A DNA stretch of 40,831 bases, from NCBI RefSeq assembly GCF_016056305.1, contig NZ_JAECZC010000049.1, positions 1 through 40,831 of the forward strand, read 5' to 3'. Source of the DNA: Amazonocrinis nigriterrae CENA67. Its GTDB lineage: Bacteria; Cyanobacteriota; Cyanobacteriia; Cyanobacteriales; Nostocaceae. Positions 1 through 9,279 of this stretch are shown here, one piece after another (position 1 is the first letter of the stretch; every line of letters starts with the position of its first letter). The position numbers and the translations under genes are program-made. A model generated the notes under the pieces. It was not told where the DNA came from and made no database searches. It worked only from the letters and a program-made list of their open reading frames with translations.

Positions 1-80
1 GGATGAGGGGGATGAGGGGGATGAGGGAGAAATAACTCCTAACTTCTAACTCCTCACTCCTCACTTCTAACTTCTAACTC
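1..80. repeat. Low-complexity direct repeats downstream of cobS
   Basis: Positions 1-33 are iterations of GGATGAGGGG/A, followed by GAAATAAC and then repeated TAACTCC/TAACTTC units up to about 90. The same GATGAGGGA block followed by GAAATAAC occurs at 3001-3040, so near-identical repeats bracket the cobS to tgt segment. This repeat type is typical of filamentous cyanobacterial genomes. No coding role is seen here. Confidence 0.8.
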
Positions 81-875
81 CTAACTTCCCAAAGTGGTTA
101 GCACACAGAGAAACAAGGCTTCAGTCCACTCAACTACTGCGCCGTATGTATCTCCTGTATGACCGCCTAATTTGTGATTAAACCATGCTCCGGTAAGAGT
201 GGCGATCGCAATCCCAGTAAATATCATTCCCAAAGCCAAAAATAGGTGTTTGCCATTTAATAGCCAAAGTAAACCACTCAAACTGCACAGTAATAGCAAT
301 CCTGGTAATAAATCTTTGTATGAACGAATGGCTTGTTTGTGAAATGCGCCTTTACCTGTAGGTTTGAGGTAAGGATATCGGAGAATTGCTAGTTGCTGTC
401 CCCAGCGTCCCCAACCGCAAGCCGCCATCATCATCAGCCAACGGTTTTCTGAGATATCTGTTAAGGCTGTTGTTTTCAGCAATAGTATCGCGATCGCTGC
501 CATTGCTCCAAACGCACCTGTAGCGCTATCTGCCATCACCTCTAGTCGCCGCTTTGGATCTCCCACTGCTAAACCATCGGCAGTATCCATTGCCCCATCT
601 AAGTGTAATCCTCCAGTAATAGCAATCCAAATGCTTACTACTAACGCGCTACGAGTTAACACTGGCATACCCAGATAATTCATTCCTGCATCACACAACC
701 CCAAAATTACCCCAATCACCAACCCTACAAACGGTGCAATATGCGCTACCCCTTGAAAATCTAATCCATTTAGATAAGGCAGAGGAATTGAGGTGTAAAA
801 TAATATACTAGAATATATATTTAAAAGGAGCTTTTTCCACCACCAACACTGATGTGACATATGGGTTATATTCAT
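81..875 (-). CDS. cobS: Adenosylcobinamide-GDP ribazoletransferase (cobalamin synthase) CobS
   Basis: Joins adenosylcobinamide-GDP to alpha-ribazole (phosphate) in the last steps of the nucleotide-loop assembly of cobalamin, in the inner membrane. The 264-residue product has the CobS signature [18 protein letters not shown] at residues 88-105, containing the Asp-rich DGxxDxxDG metal/substrate motif. A second conserved block, [10 protein letters not shown], lies near the C-terminus (about 238-247). Several hydrophobic segments fit a polytopic membrane protein, and the length is normal for the family. Two starts are possible, Met1 and Met6; neither has a clear ribosome binding site. It is transcribed away from the gene at 1232, and nothing resembling a B12 riboswitch was recognised in the 356-base gap between them. 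Confidence 0.95.
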   Translation of the reverse strand: MNITHMSHQCWWWKKLLLNIYSSILFYTSIPLPYLNGLDFQGVAHIAPFVGLVIGVILGLCDAGMNYLGMPVLTRSALVVSIWIAITGGLHLDGAMDTADGLAVGDPKRRLEVMADSATGAFGAMAAIAILLLKTTALTDISENRWLMMMAACGWGRWGQQLAILRYPYLKPTGKGAFHKQAIRSYKDLLPGLLLLCSLSGLLWLLNGKHLFLALGMIFTGIAIATLTGAWFNHKLGGHTGDTYGAVVEWTEALFLCVLTTLGS

Positions 876-1231
876 TAAGAGGCAGTTGCACCAATGACGC
901 TGAAAATTGCGTTACAATCAGCAGCGGCAGTTTTTAAAGCTTTGGATAAGTTTGCTTGTGATTAAAGATTCATTCAAAAAATTTTGCTATGCTGGTTTCG
1001 GTAACATAAAGATTTCATGTACTAAAATTAACTCGGCGTTAAGAGATTCTAGTCAACTAGAATTTCACTAAAAAAGTCGTCCTTTCTATCCTTCAACGAA
1101 TAAATTAGCCTAGATTGTTAGACGATCGCGCCACAAAATTGATATTTTTTTAAATGTAGGAGACCAACAAGCTGTTCAATTGATTATGTAAGCTGTGTTG
1201 TAACTCACCTTCGCTCATTTCCTAATTTCCT
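876..1231. other. Divergent intergenic region with an 18-bp palindrome
   Basis: No gene is seen between cobS and the + strand gene at 1232. At 1046-1063 there is a palindrome with 8-bp arms ATTCTAGT and ACTAGAAT around a CA centre. It may be an operator for one of the divergent genes, but no family is assigned. GTAGGAGA at about 1156-1163 is too far from the start at 1232 to serve as its ribosome binding site. Confidence 0.4.
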
Positions 1232-1684
1232 ATGAGTCATCATCTACCCGACGCCAGGATACCAGCTCCATGCATTGTGAACACGGGCATTATCGTGAAT
1301 AAGCTCGACATGCGCCGATTGCTGGCTGATTTAGGTCGAGTCCACTACATCTACACCCAAGAAGGCAAGCTACAGAGCGAGGGTGAAGGGGATGTGATGG
1401 AAGTGTTTGCCAACCCGCAACGGTCTACCTTGGTTGCTAACAGTGCGCTTTACCTGAATGTTTGTAGTTTTGATTATCTGGAACTGAAGCTGTCGGTACA
1501 GCAGGAAACATGCTTTGATTTGATGCAAGAAGGTATGTGTCTACGCCTGATTCCCCTTTCTACCCCTCTACAAGAGCGAAGGGAGCGGAACTTGAATGTT
1601 AGCGCTATAGAAGCGATGATGGAGCAAGTCCTCTCAGCCAGATGGGATGCGGAAATTGATGATGATTGTTCTGATTCATTTTAA
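1232..1684 (+). CDS. Conserved hypothetical cyanobacterial protein
   Basis: A 150-residue soluble acidic protein with no signal peptide or membrane segment. I do not recognise a named domain. The N-terminal half contains alternating hydrophobic residues suggestive of beta strands (RVHYIYTQEGKLQSEGEGDV, about residues 36-55; SALYLNVCSFDYLELKLS, about 71-88). The C-terminus is strongly acidic (DAEIDDDCSDSF). Codon use, a clean ATG start and HIP1-rich surroundings make it a credible gene. It lies 199 bases upstream of tgt, separated by short ATCCAAAATC-type repeats, so co-transcription is possible but unproven. My impression that it is confined to cyanobacteria is from memory, not from a search. 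Confidence 0.75.
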   Translation: MSHHLPDARIPAPCIVNTGIIVNKLDMRRLLADLGRVHYIYTQEGKLQSEGEGDVMEVFANPQRSTLVANSALYLNVCSFDYLELKLSVQQETCFDLMQEGMCLRLIPLSTPLQERRERNLNVSAIEAMMEQVLSARWDAEIDDDCSDSF

Positions 1685-1841
1685 ATAATTGCTTTGTTAT
1701 CTGGTTTACGACTGTCATTAGTCATTAGTCCTTTGTAAATACTTTTGACTCATGACTAAGAACAACCAGATATTGATTTGCCCTAATACCATTTGGTTTT
1801 ATGGCTACTTGTCATGGATTTTTGAAACTCTTTCTCAGTGA

Positions 1842-3075
<1,234 letters not shown>

Positions 3076-3143
3076 TGACCAAACCATGTTAAGATACATC
3101 TCAATTATGAAAGCTGTGTTGGATTAGGTGGATTTAAACGAAC

Positions 3144-3281
3144 ATGGAAGCAGCACTTTTATTAGCAAAACTGCCTGAAGCTTACCAAATCTTTGACCCT
3201 TTGGTAGACGTTCTCCCAGTTATTCCTGTTTTCTTCTTGTTACTTGCTTTTGTTTGGCAAGCAGCTGTTGGATTTAGGTAA
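3144..3281 (+). CDS. psbK: Photosystem II reaction centre protein K
   Basis: A 45-residue precursor of the PSII core subunit PsbK, a single-span thylakoid protein near CP43. The cleavable leader is MEAALLLA. The mature 37 residues begin [17 protein letters not shown] and end in a hydrophobic span with [10 protein letters not shown], both hallmarks of PsbK. The start is ATG at 3144, with AGGTGG about 12 bases upstream. A rho-independent terminator follows 22 bases after the stop, so psbK is likely monocistronic. The gene is shorter than usual ORF cut-offs. Confidence 0.97.
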
Positions 3282-3302
3282 GTTAATTTATTGTCAATTG
3301 CT

Positions 3303-3334
3303 GGGACAGGCTAAAGTTCCTGTCCTATTTTTTT
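3303..3334 (+). terminator. Rho-independent terminator of psbK
   Basis: Perfect 7-bp stem GGACAGG (3304-3310) / CCTGTCC (3319-3325) with an 8-base loop, followed by TATTTTTTT. Confidence 0.88.
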
Positions 3335-3472
3335 GCAAAATTATCTTCTTTAAACTTGATAATTATTAATATTTTGTAATATTTTTCGAGAAATTAAGTA
3401 AGATAGGTAGAAAGCCTATTAAAAACTCAGCCTTTCCAGGTACGTTTACAGTCAACGAGGAATCTATCGGCT

Positions 3473-3769
3473 ATGGGTAATATCAAATTTGTTAAAGAAA
3501 ATAAAGAAGTAATCGCGGCAGATGGTGCTAATCTCCGACTAAAAGCAATTCAAAATGGCATTGATATATATACATTGTTTGGCAAGATGACCAATTGCGG
3601 CGGCTACGGTCAGTGCGGTACTTGCATTGTTGAAATAGTCGAAGGAATAGAAAATCTTTCTGATCCCACAGATGTAGAAAACCGAAAATTAAAGAAAAAG
3701 CCTGCTAATTACCGCCTTGCCTGTCAAACTTTAGTGAATGGCCCTGTAAGCGTGGTGACAAAGCCTTAA
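3473..3769 (+). CDS. [2Fe-2S] ferredoxin-like protein
   Basis: A 98-residue small electron carrier. The cluster ligands are visible as Cys42, Cys48, Cys51 and Cys84 in [11 protein letters not shown] and RLACQTLV, giving CX5CX2CX32C. This spacing (CX5C instead of CX4C) resembles adrenodoxin/Isc-like or other specialised ferredoxins, not the photosynthetic PetF. A basic patch, RKLKKKP, precedes the last ligand. The gene sits alone between psbK and psbM, each on the same strand with its own terminator or leader. Its partner enzyme cannot be told from this window. Start ATG at 3473; no strong Shine-Dalgarno is seen. Confidence 0.9.
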   Translation: MGNIKFVKENKEVIAADGANLRLKAIQNGIDIYTLFGKMTNCGGYGQCGTCIVEIVEGIENLSDPTDVENRKLKKKPANYRLACQTLVNGPVSVVTKP

Positions 3770-3860
3770 CTCTGTAAAAAATTTGAGCTAATACTGGCAT
3801 CGATGATGCTATTCTAAAGTTGTTGACTGGAAATCAAAATTAAAGAGAGGCTTTCAAGCC

Positions 3861-3977
3861 ATGCAAGTTAATGACCTTGGGTTTGTAGCGAGCATTCTGT
3901 TCGTGCTAGTACCCGCCGTGTTTTTAATAATTCTGTACATCCAAACTGCTAGCCGCGAAGGTAAAAAAGATAGCTAA
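3861..3977 (+). CDS. psbM: Photosystem II reaction centre protein M
   Basis: A 38-residue single-span thylakoid subunit located at the PSII monomer interface. The sequence begins [19 protein letters not shown], continues through a hydrophobic span and ends in a short charged tail (SREGKKDS), as expected for PsbM. AGAGAGG at about 3844-3850 is a good ribosome binding site 10 bases before the ATG. It is followed by a strong hairpin terminator at 3999. The gene is too short for default ORF callers. Confidence 0.97.
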   Translation: MQVNDLGFVASILFVLVPAVFLIILYIQTASREGKKDS

Positions 3978-3998
3978 AACTTTGTGCATTAAATAAAG

Positions 3999-4027
3999 AC
4001 CCCTACATCTATGGTGTAGGGGTTTTT
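3999..4027. terminator. Bidirectional terminator between psbM and the universal stress gene
   Basis: Perfect 9-bp stem ACCCCTACA (3999-4007) / TGTAGGGGT (4015-4023) with a 7-base loop. It is followed by TTTT on the + strand and by a T-rich CTTTATTT on the - strand. It fits termination of both convergent genes. Confidence 0.9.
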
Positions 4028-4056
4028 GTTTATCAACCGCTAAATTTATTTTGACC

Positions 4057-4908
4057 TTAAGCAACTGTCCGCGCCAACAACACAGGACAAGTGGCATTGA
4101 CTCGAACGTAGTCAGACAAAGAAGCACCTACTAGTCGGTCTATATCAACAAAGCTTTTAGCTACCGATGGACGGCGGTCTGGAGAACCAATCAATAATAA
4201 GTCGATGTTCAACTCGTTTGCCAAGCGACAAATCTCTTCAGCCGGTTTACCGCTACTAGTGTAACAACGAACTGGTACACCGTATTTTTGCGCTTCAGCA
4301 ACTGCTGGTGCTAAAAGTGAATTTTTGTCTGGAATAATTTCGTTAATTTCCGATGTTTTACCACGCAAATCTGTAGTAATGTGAGTCAAAATTAACTGAC
4401 CACCTTGAATGTCTTTCAGTAAGAACAAAGCTAAATTCAAGCAATGTTTAGCTGCATCGGAATTATCCATCGCCACCATCACGCGCTTAATTCTTTTGAC
4501 ATAAATGTCATCTTTAACCAGCAACATCGGGCGAGAAGATAGCTGAAAAACATACTGACTCACTGAGTTCGATAAAATCGATTGCAGACGCTTAAGTCCG
4601 CGTGAACCCATAATAATTAGATCAGCGTCAATTTCATCTGCTACTTGGCAAACTACATCCTTGGGTTCGCCTTGCCGCAAAATCGAAGAAACTTGGCTAG
4701 GATCTAAATTCAAAGTCTGAATGGCATTAGCCAGAATTTTACCACCTTCTTCCCATTTATCTGTCATAGCGGCAGCAGTACTTTGGGCAGGAACAACATG
4801 CAAAACTGTAACTTTTGCTTGTTGTATTGATGGTATTTCTTTCAAGGTCTTGAGCATTTCTTCTGCATGTCCCAAGCCAGAAACCGCTAGCAAAATTTTC
4901 TCTATCAT
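4057..4908 (-). CDS. Tandem universal stress protein (two UspA domains)
   Basis: A 283-residue cytoplasmic protein made of two Usp folds, about residues 1-132 and 140-281. Domain 1 begins EKILLAVSG and carries the ATP-binding-loop-like MGSRGLKRLQSILSNSVSQY. Domain 2 begins IKRVMVAMDNSDAAK and has the divergent loop IGSPDRRPSVAKSF and ends CPVLLART. In domain 1 the G-2x-G-9x-G-(S/T) loop is partly kept (GSRG...NS). In domain 2 the first part is DRR-substituted, so only one site may bind nucleotide. The gene is convergent with psbM and shares its terminator. Its start faces a 975-base gap that must hold its promoter. Confidence 0.92.
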   Translation of the reverse strand: MIEKILLAVSGLGHAEEMLKTLKEIPSIQQAKVTVLHVVPAQSTAAAMTDKWEEGGKILANAIQTLNLDPSQVSSILRQGEPKDVVCQVADEIDADLIIMGSRGLKRLQSILSNSVSQYVFQLSSRPMLLVKDDIYVKRIKRVMVAMDNSDAAKHCLNLALFLLKDIQGGQLILTHITTDLRGKTSEINEIIPDKNSLLAPAVAEAQKYGVPVRCYTSSGKPAEEICRLANELNIDLLLIGSPDRRPSVAKSFVDIDRLVGASLSDYVRVNATCPVLLARTVA

Positions 4909-5883
4909 TGTTACTTTCTGTTGTTAAGGTTGCTTTGGTGTTTGCTCTTAATTGCTTGGCTTATTTGAGGTTTTCAACGCCTGACTCAACAACCTAGTAA
5001 GTAAGTTAGTGCAAACAAATTTTTAATTATTTAGTTATTAGCTCTAAATATATGACAAATAACTAAAATTGATGGACTTTGTTTACACTTAGTTACCTGA
5101 TTTTTCAACTAGGCTTCAATGATTAAGCATACTCTTAATATAGCGTATTTAACTTCATGAATTATTATATTATTTATTATTTTTAATCTATATTTACTAT
5201 TTTTAATTAGAAATAAATTAAGTATTGCAAAGTTATGCTAGAAAAACTCGTAGACATACAGCATTTTTCCGCTAAACTCATAACTTTTTAAGAAAAATTT
5301 ATGTATTTCCATGGTTTGGTGACTGAGCGTAGACGCTCTTGGCGGCTTGTCGCAGACATCGGCTTTTTGTCTGTTTATTAATTTAGTACCTGATACAGTA
5401 GGAGCGCAGCGGCCGCGGCACTTGTCTGGAAATGGAAAGTAGTGTCAAGCAAAAAATATAGTGTCTTAAGCTTTGTAACAATACTGATAAAACAAAAATT
5501 ATACTCTCAATCAAAATTGTTGATACTTGACAAACAACCTCTCTGTGATTCGTTTAGCAAAAATTTGATATTGTTTAAAATTTTGATTAAAAAGTATAAT
5601 AAATAACATAAGACAATCATATTTGCTAGTTCATAAACAACTTATATCCAACAAATAATAAATAGAGAATATTTGAAGTGAAAAGTTTTATACTAAAGAA
5701 TTTATTCTTGGAATTTCCCGGTTAATCTAGCAAATAAATGTTAATTAAACCTAGAGGTTATGAAGTGGGCATGTCAATTGACTTGGTACATCTACAAAAA
5801 GTTAGAATCAGTACTTTGGTTGCAGAATGAACTTAAAATTGATGCTAATTTAATCTAGGTGTAATGGCTGTTTAGAGTAAGTT
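4909..5883. other. Long AT-rich intergenic region
   Basis: About 975 bases without a credible ORF on either strand, between the divergent usp and TPR genes. Most of it is AT-rich. One GC-richer island at about 5321-5430 (GAGCGTAGACGCTCTTGGCG, then TGTCGCAGACATCGGC, and later GGAGCGCAGCGGCCGCGGCA) resembles degenerate interspersed repeats common in Nostoc-type genomes. I found no tRNA, convincing promoter or hairpin terminator here. Confidence 0.5.
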
Positions 5884-6723
5884 ATGAAACTGCGGTTATT
5901 TGAGCAAAAGCGGGTGAGAGTTAAAAGAACATTGACCATAGCTGTGGTTACCGCACTGAGCGCAATTACCAGCGTTTCTTGCAGTAATAACAAAGATGTG
6001 TTAGTGACAGAAATAGGGGTTACTCCTCCTAGTCGTCGTGTAGCGACAACATCCCAAGCGGGGAGATTATACATTCAGGGCCAGAGTCAGCATGTCAAAG
6101 GCGATTCTACTGGCGCGATCGCATCGTATACTAAAGCGATTAACCTGAATCCTAAATATAGTGCTGCTTACAAAGGGCGGGGACTAGCCTACTTTGATTT
6201 AGGAGACAAACAAAAAGCGATCGCCGATTACAACGAAGCTATTCGCCTGACTCCCAACGATGTCGAAGCCTACAACAGCCGCGGAAATGCCCGCGCGGCA
6301 TTAGGAGACAATAGAGGAGCAATCTCAGATTACAACGAAGCTGTTCGCCTTTCACCCAACTACGCCGAAGCATACAATAACCGAGCAAATGCTCGCTCAG
6401 CCCAAGGAGATAAAAAAGGAGCGATTGAAGATTACAATCAAGCTATTCTCCTCGACCCCAAATCAGCCATAGCCTACAACAATCGAGGCAATACCCGCGC
6501 TGCCCAAGGAGACAAACAAGGAGCGATTCAAGATTATACTGAAGCCATTCGCCTCAATCGCAACTTTGGCCCAGCCTACAATAACCGAGGAAATGCTCGT
6601 GCAGCTCAAGGAGACAAACAAGGAGCAATCCAAGACTTACAACAAGCAGCAGCCATCTTTCAAAGTCAAAATAACAACGACTTGTACCAACAAGTGATGA
6701 ATAATATTAAAGAACTGAATTAG
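5884..6723 (+). CDS. Secreted or membrane-anchored TPR protein
   Basis: A 279-residue protein-interaction scaffold. The N-terminus is basic (KRVRVKR) followed by a hydrophobic stretch and SVSC at residues 30-33. This could be a weak lipobox (Cys33), or the segment could be an ordinary signal peptide; the -3 Ser is not typical. From about residue 59 there are five to six TPR units of 34 residues with strong mutual identity, e.g. YNNRGNARAAQGDKQGAI, which suggests recent unit duplication. The TPR units recur as AYNNRGNxRAAxGDxxGAIxDYxxAIxLxP. Start ATG at 5884. No operon partner; the next 500 bases are repeats. Confidence 0.88.
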   Translation: MKLRLFEQKRVRVKRTLTIAVVTALSAITSVSCSNNKDVLVTEIGVTPPSRRVATTSQAGRLYIQGQSQHVKGDSTGAIASYTKAINLNPKYSAAYKGRGLAYFDLGDKQKAIADYNEAIRLTPNDVEAYNSRGNARAALGDNRGAISDYNEAVRLSPNYAEAYNNRANARSAQGDKKGAIEDYNQAILLDPKSAIAYNNRGNTRAAQGDKQGAIQDYTEAIRLNRNFGPAYNNRGNARAAQGDKQGAIQDLQQAAAIFQSQNNNDLYQQVMNNIKELN

Positions 6724-6864
6724 TTTAGATACTTTCCTTCAAACCCATAAATCCAGACGATATACAGTAATTTGTATTAACACCATTAGAGCCAGCATTA
6801 GAGCAGTATGTCCTGTATCGCCAAATTATTAACGAAATGGGGAGCGATCGCAACTCTAATGTAG

Positions 6865-6892
6865 GGTGCGTTGTCGCAAAGCGCAACGCACC
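6865..6892. repeat. Interspersed hairpin repeat (GGTGCGTTG...CAACGCACC)
   Basis: 9-bp perfect arms GGTGCGTTG (6865-6873) and CAACGCACC (6884-6892). The inside refolds as CGC-AAA-GCG, giving a nearly continuous hairpin. A half copy (AACGCACCCTACA) lies at about 7927-7939 just past the PIN toxin gene. This is a common cyanobacterial dispersed repeat by my recollection. It brackets the PIN locus. Confidence 0.75.
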
Positions 6893-6906
6893 ACAATGTT
6901 AAATAA

Positions 6907-7105
6907 CTCGTAAATTAGGTTTTGCGATTCGTAAATTAGGTTTTGCGATTCGTAAACTAACTTTTGCGATTCGTAAATTAGGTTTTGCGACTCGTAAATT
7001 AGGTTTTGCGACTCGTAAACTAGGTTTTGCGATTCGTAAATTAGGTTTTGCGACTCGTAAACTAGGTTTTGCGACTCGTAAATTAGGTTTTGCGACTCGT
7101 AAACC
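6907..7105. repeat. Nine-unit 21-bp tandem repeat
   Basis: Nine complete head-to-tail units of 21 bp (6907-7095) plus a partial tenth (7096-7105). The unit is C/TTCGTAAAT/CTAGG followed by TTTTGCGA. Variation is limited to a few positions; one unit has TAACTTTTGCGA. As 21 is a multiple of three, one + strand frame is open from 6903 and reads RKLGFA(I/T) repeatedly, ending soon after the array. There is no ATG, GTG or TTG in that frame before the array, so I treat it as non-coding. There are no spacers, so it is not a CRISPR array. Confidence 0.93.
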
Positions 7106-7261
7106 TGTTTTTATAAATAAATTTCAGTAAATATACCTGCATTTATCCAACTGACTAATCCTAATGCTGTTAAAACTGGATTTATCAAACACTCTACAGC
7201 TAAAGCCCTAATTTTGCCTAAAATTAGAAGTGGTAACACAATAAACTTACAAATATGTAAA

Positions 7262-7501
7262 ATGCCCACACTAAAGCTAACCAATGAGCAAGTAATTGAA
7301 TTAATCAAACAGCTACCCACTGAACAGCAATTAGAACTGTTTAAATTTCTACTTTTGCAACAATGGGGGCAGTGGGAATCATTATCGCGCTATGGAGTTG
7401 ATCAAGTTAGACTTATCGCTCAAGAACGAGGTTATAACTGGGATACAATGACCGAAGAAGAGCGCGAAACTTTCGTTGATGAAGTCGTGCATGAGGATTA
7501 G
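7262..7501 (+). CDS. Putative VapB-like antitoxin upstream of a PIN toxin
   Basis: A 79-residue protein from the ATG at 7262. An upstream in-frame start at 7214 would add 16 residues encoded by non-family sequence; I prefer 7262 because MPTLKLTNEQVIELIKQLP is the usual beginning of this group. The N-terminal part (EQVIELIKQLPTEQQLELFK) is helical. The C-terminal part has ERGYNWDTMTEEERETFVDE, typical of toxin-neutralising tails. Its TAG stop (7499-7501) abuts or overlaps the PIN reading frame, the usual antitoxin-toxin arrangement. Identification rests on context and general character, not on a clear DNA-binding domain. Confidence 0.72.
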   Translation: MPTLKLTNEQVIELIKQLPTEQQLELFKFLLLQQWGQWESLSRYGVDQVRLIAQERGYNWDTMTEEERETFVDEVVHED

Positions 7502-7914
7502 TACGATACGTTGCCGTTTTTGATACCAATATTTTGATCTCTGCTTTGTTGTCTACAACTAGCAATCCGTTTCGGTGTTTAGCACTGGCAAAGATTGGAC
7601 AAGTTGAATCTGTGATTTGTCAGGAAATCCTCAATGAGTTTGCCGAAAAGTTGGTACTCAAGTTCAGGTTTTCTCAGGAAATGGCACAAGCGGCGGTTGA
7701 AGAGATACGTACTTGTTCTCGTTTAGTTGAAATTTCTGCGACATTACAGGCAGTACCAGATGATCCAGACGATAATATGGTTGTTGAGTGTGCCATAGTC
7801 GGTAATGCAACGCATATTGTTACAGGCGATAAACATCTTTTGACTCTAGCAAGGTATCAAAATATTGAGATTGTTAAAGCAACTGAGTTTGTTACCTTGT
7901 TATCCCAATTTTGA
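7501..7914 (+). CDS. PIN-domain toxin lacking a standard start codon before its first catalytic Asp
   Basis: PIN-domain ribonuclease toxin of the VapC-like group. The full frame from 7501 reads VRYVAVFDTNILISALLSTT; the DTN Asp at 7522 is the first metal ligand. Later acidic residues are present (CQEILNEF; VPDDPDDNMVVECA; HIVTGDKHLL), so the catalytic set is complete in the DNA. But the codon where homologues start is GTA (7501-7503), an in-frame TGA lies at 7492, and no ATG, GTG or TTG occurs until TTG at 7534, after the DTN motif. Starting there removes the Asp. One G-to-A change at 7503 would explain this. Either the toxin is silenced or it uses a non-standard start. The rest of the frame is undamaged, so the loss is recent. 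Confidence 0.8.
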   Translation, partial: VRYVAVFDTNILISALLSTTSNPFRCLALAKIGQVESVICQEILNEFAEKLVLKFRFSQEMAQAAVEEIRTCSRLVEISATLQAVPDDPDDNMVVECAIVGNATHIVTGDKHLLTLARYQNIEIVKATEFVTLLSQF

Positions 7915-8114
7915 CGCTTGTGTATTAACGCACCCTACAAACACGGTATAAATCTAGAAAATACACAAAATTTTTTGTATAATAAATTGATTACAAGTAC
8001 TTACTTTTTTGCAGGTACTTAATTGAAAAAGATATAATTCATGCTATCAGTTAGTCATTGGTTATTTCACTAAGACTAAACTAACCTCTATTATCGTCAC
8101 TAAAAATTTTAAGC

Positions 8115-9080
8115 ATGGGCGGTCAAGTCTATCATTTTCAACCTGATTTATTGAATTTACTCGTAAATACTATTCCAAAGCTTTGCAAGAGAAAGAAAGA
8201 CGTTATAATATTCTTCTCTAGTGCTGGGGTTAATCAAAAGCTATTGGCAGATCTCAACGAAAAAGTTCAGAAAGATGCAAGCAGTATTAATAAATATGAG
8301 ATTGCTAGAACAGCATTGGTACGGCTTAATGATGCTGGTGATGCTGCACTCCGTGAAAGGAGAGAAATAGTTAAACGAGTTGTTGAGTTTAACGATTTCT
8401 CAGGATGCTGGCCTGACGATCAAATACCAGCTATGGGGTTAGTAGCTAAAGTTAGAGAGTTAGTAAATGTTAAGGACTCTTTTACAAGATTACAACAGAA
8501 TTATGAATCTAGGCTTGAGGAAGACAAGAAGAAACGCCAATTAGAGGAAGAAGCCAGGCTTGAACAGCTTAAGCAAAAGAGAGAAAAACGACAGAATATT
8601 AAATCGGAGTTGAGCGCTCTTTACCAAGAAACTGACACTAAAAAGCGAGGAAAGCAATTAGAGGGAGTTTTGAATCGTTTCTTTGAGAGCGAGGGAATTT
8701 TAGTTAGAGAATCTTTCACTATAAAAGGCGAAAATAATGAAGGAGTAATTCAGCAAATTGACGGAGCAATTGAGGTCAATAGTCATCTTTATCTTATTGA
8801 AATGAAATGGTGGAAAGAAGCATTAGGCCCTGGAGAAGTAGCACAGCATGTAATGCGGCTTTTTGAGAGAAGTGATGTTCGTGGTATTTTTATTTCAGCA
8901 TCCGGGTATACAGATGCAACAATTATTAATATCCAAAAAGCACTTAATCAAAAAATTATTGTGCTTTTCACCTTAAAGGAGTTAGTACTTCTCTTAGAAA
9001 GCGAAAACTCTTTTGAATCTCTTTTAAAAACTAAGGTTGAAGCTATTCAGCTTGAAGGCAAGCTAGTATATGACCTTTAA
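8115..9080 (+). CDS. Mrr-like PD-(D/E)xK restriction endonuclease with unrecognised N-terminal domain
   Basis: A 321-residue protein in three parts. Residues 1-125 are a globular domain I do not recognise (YHFQPDLLNLLVNTIPKLCK and a conserved-looking GCWPDDQIPAMGLVAKVREL near 97-116). Residues 125-175 are a charged coiled coil (EEDKKKRQLEEEARLEQLKQ). Residues 178-295 are a Mrr-type nuclease domain: RGKQLEGVLNRFF, Asp216 in QQIDGAIEV, and Glu229-x-Lys231 in YLIEMKWW form the catalytic D...ExK core. GIFISASGYTDATI and FTLKEL match the end of Mrr_cat folds. No methylase is adjacent, as expected for type IV-like enzymes that attack modified or foreign DNA. It lies between two toxin-antitoxin pairs. 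ATG at 8115. Confidence 0.82.
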   Translation: MGGQVYHFQPDLLNLLVNTIPKLCKRKKDVIIFFSSAGVNQKLLADLNEKVQKDASSINKYEIARTALVRLNDAGDAALRERREIVKRVVEFNDFSGCWPDDQIPAMGLVAKVRELVNVKDSFTRLQQNYESRLEEDKKKRQLEEEARLEQLKQKREKRQNIKSELSALYQETDTKKRGKQLEGVLNRFFESEGILVRESFTIKGENNEGVIQQIDGAIEVNSHLYLIEMKWWKEALGPGEVAQHVMRLFERSDVRGIFISASGYTDATIINIQKALNQKIIVLFTLKELVLLLESENSFESLLKTKVEAIQLEGKLVYDL

Positions 9081-9279
9081 TACAAAAGTGTAAAGTCTTG
9101 TAGCTACTGTCTTATAAGTGCAAGCAAGAGGGTATGCGATCGCATCCCTGCCGTAAGCTTAACTCACCGTTATCTCAAATATCAAAAATATTCGACCTAA
9201 CCTACAGGCGATCGCACAATCTTGGTGGCTGTAATGACAAAATGTAACTACAATTGATTATTGTAGATGTTGTCAAGTC

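Noticed and set aside
876-1231. Cobalamin riboswitch upstream of cobS
   Set aside because: No B12-box-like conserved core was found in this gap on the - strand.
5321-5430. tRNA or small RNA in the GC-richer island of the long gap
   Set aside because: No cloverleaf or T-loop motif; it looks like degenerate interspersed repeat sequence.
6768-6899. Possible gene remnant reading LEPALEQYVLYRQIINEM
   Set aside because: It has protein-like character but no start codon, no identifiable family, and runs into the hairpin repeat; too weak to annotate.
6907-7105. CRISPR array
   Set aside because: Units are contiguous with no spacers, and there are no cas genes.
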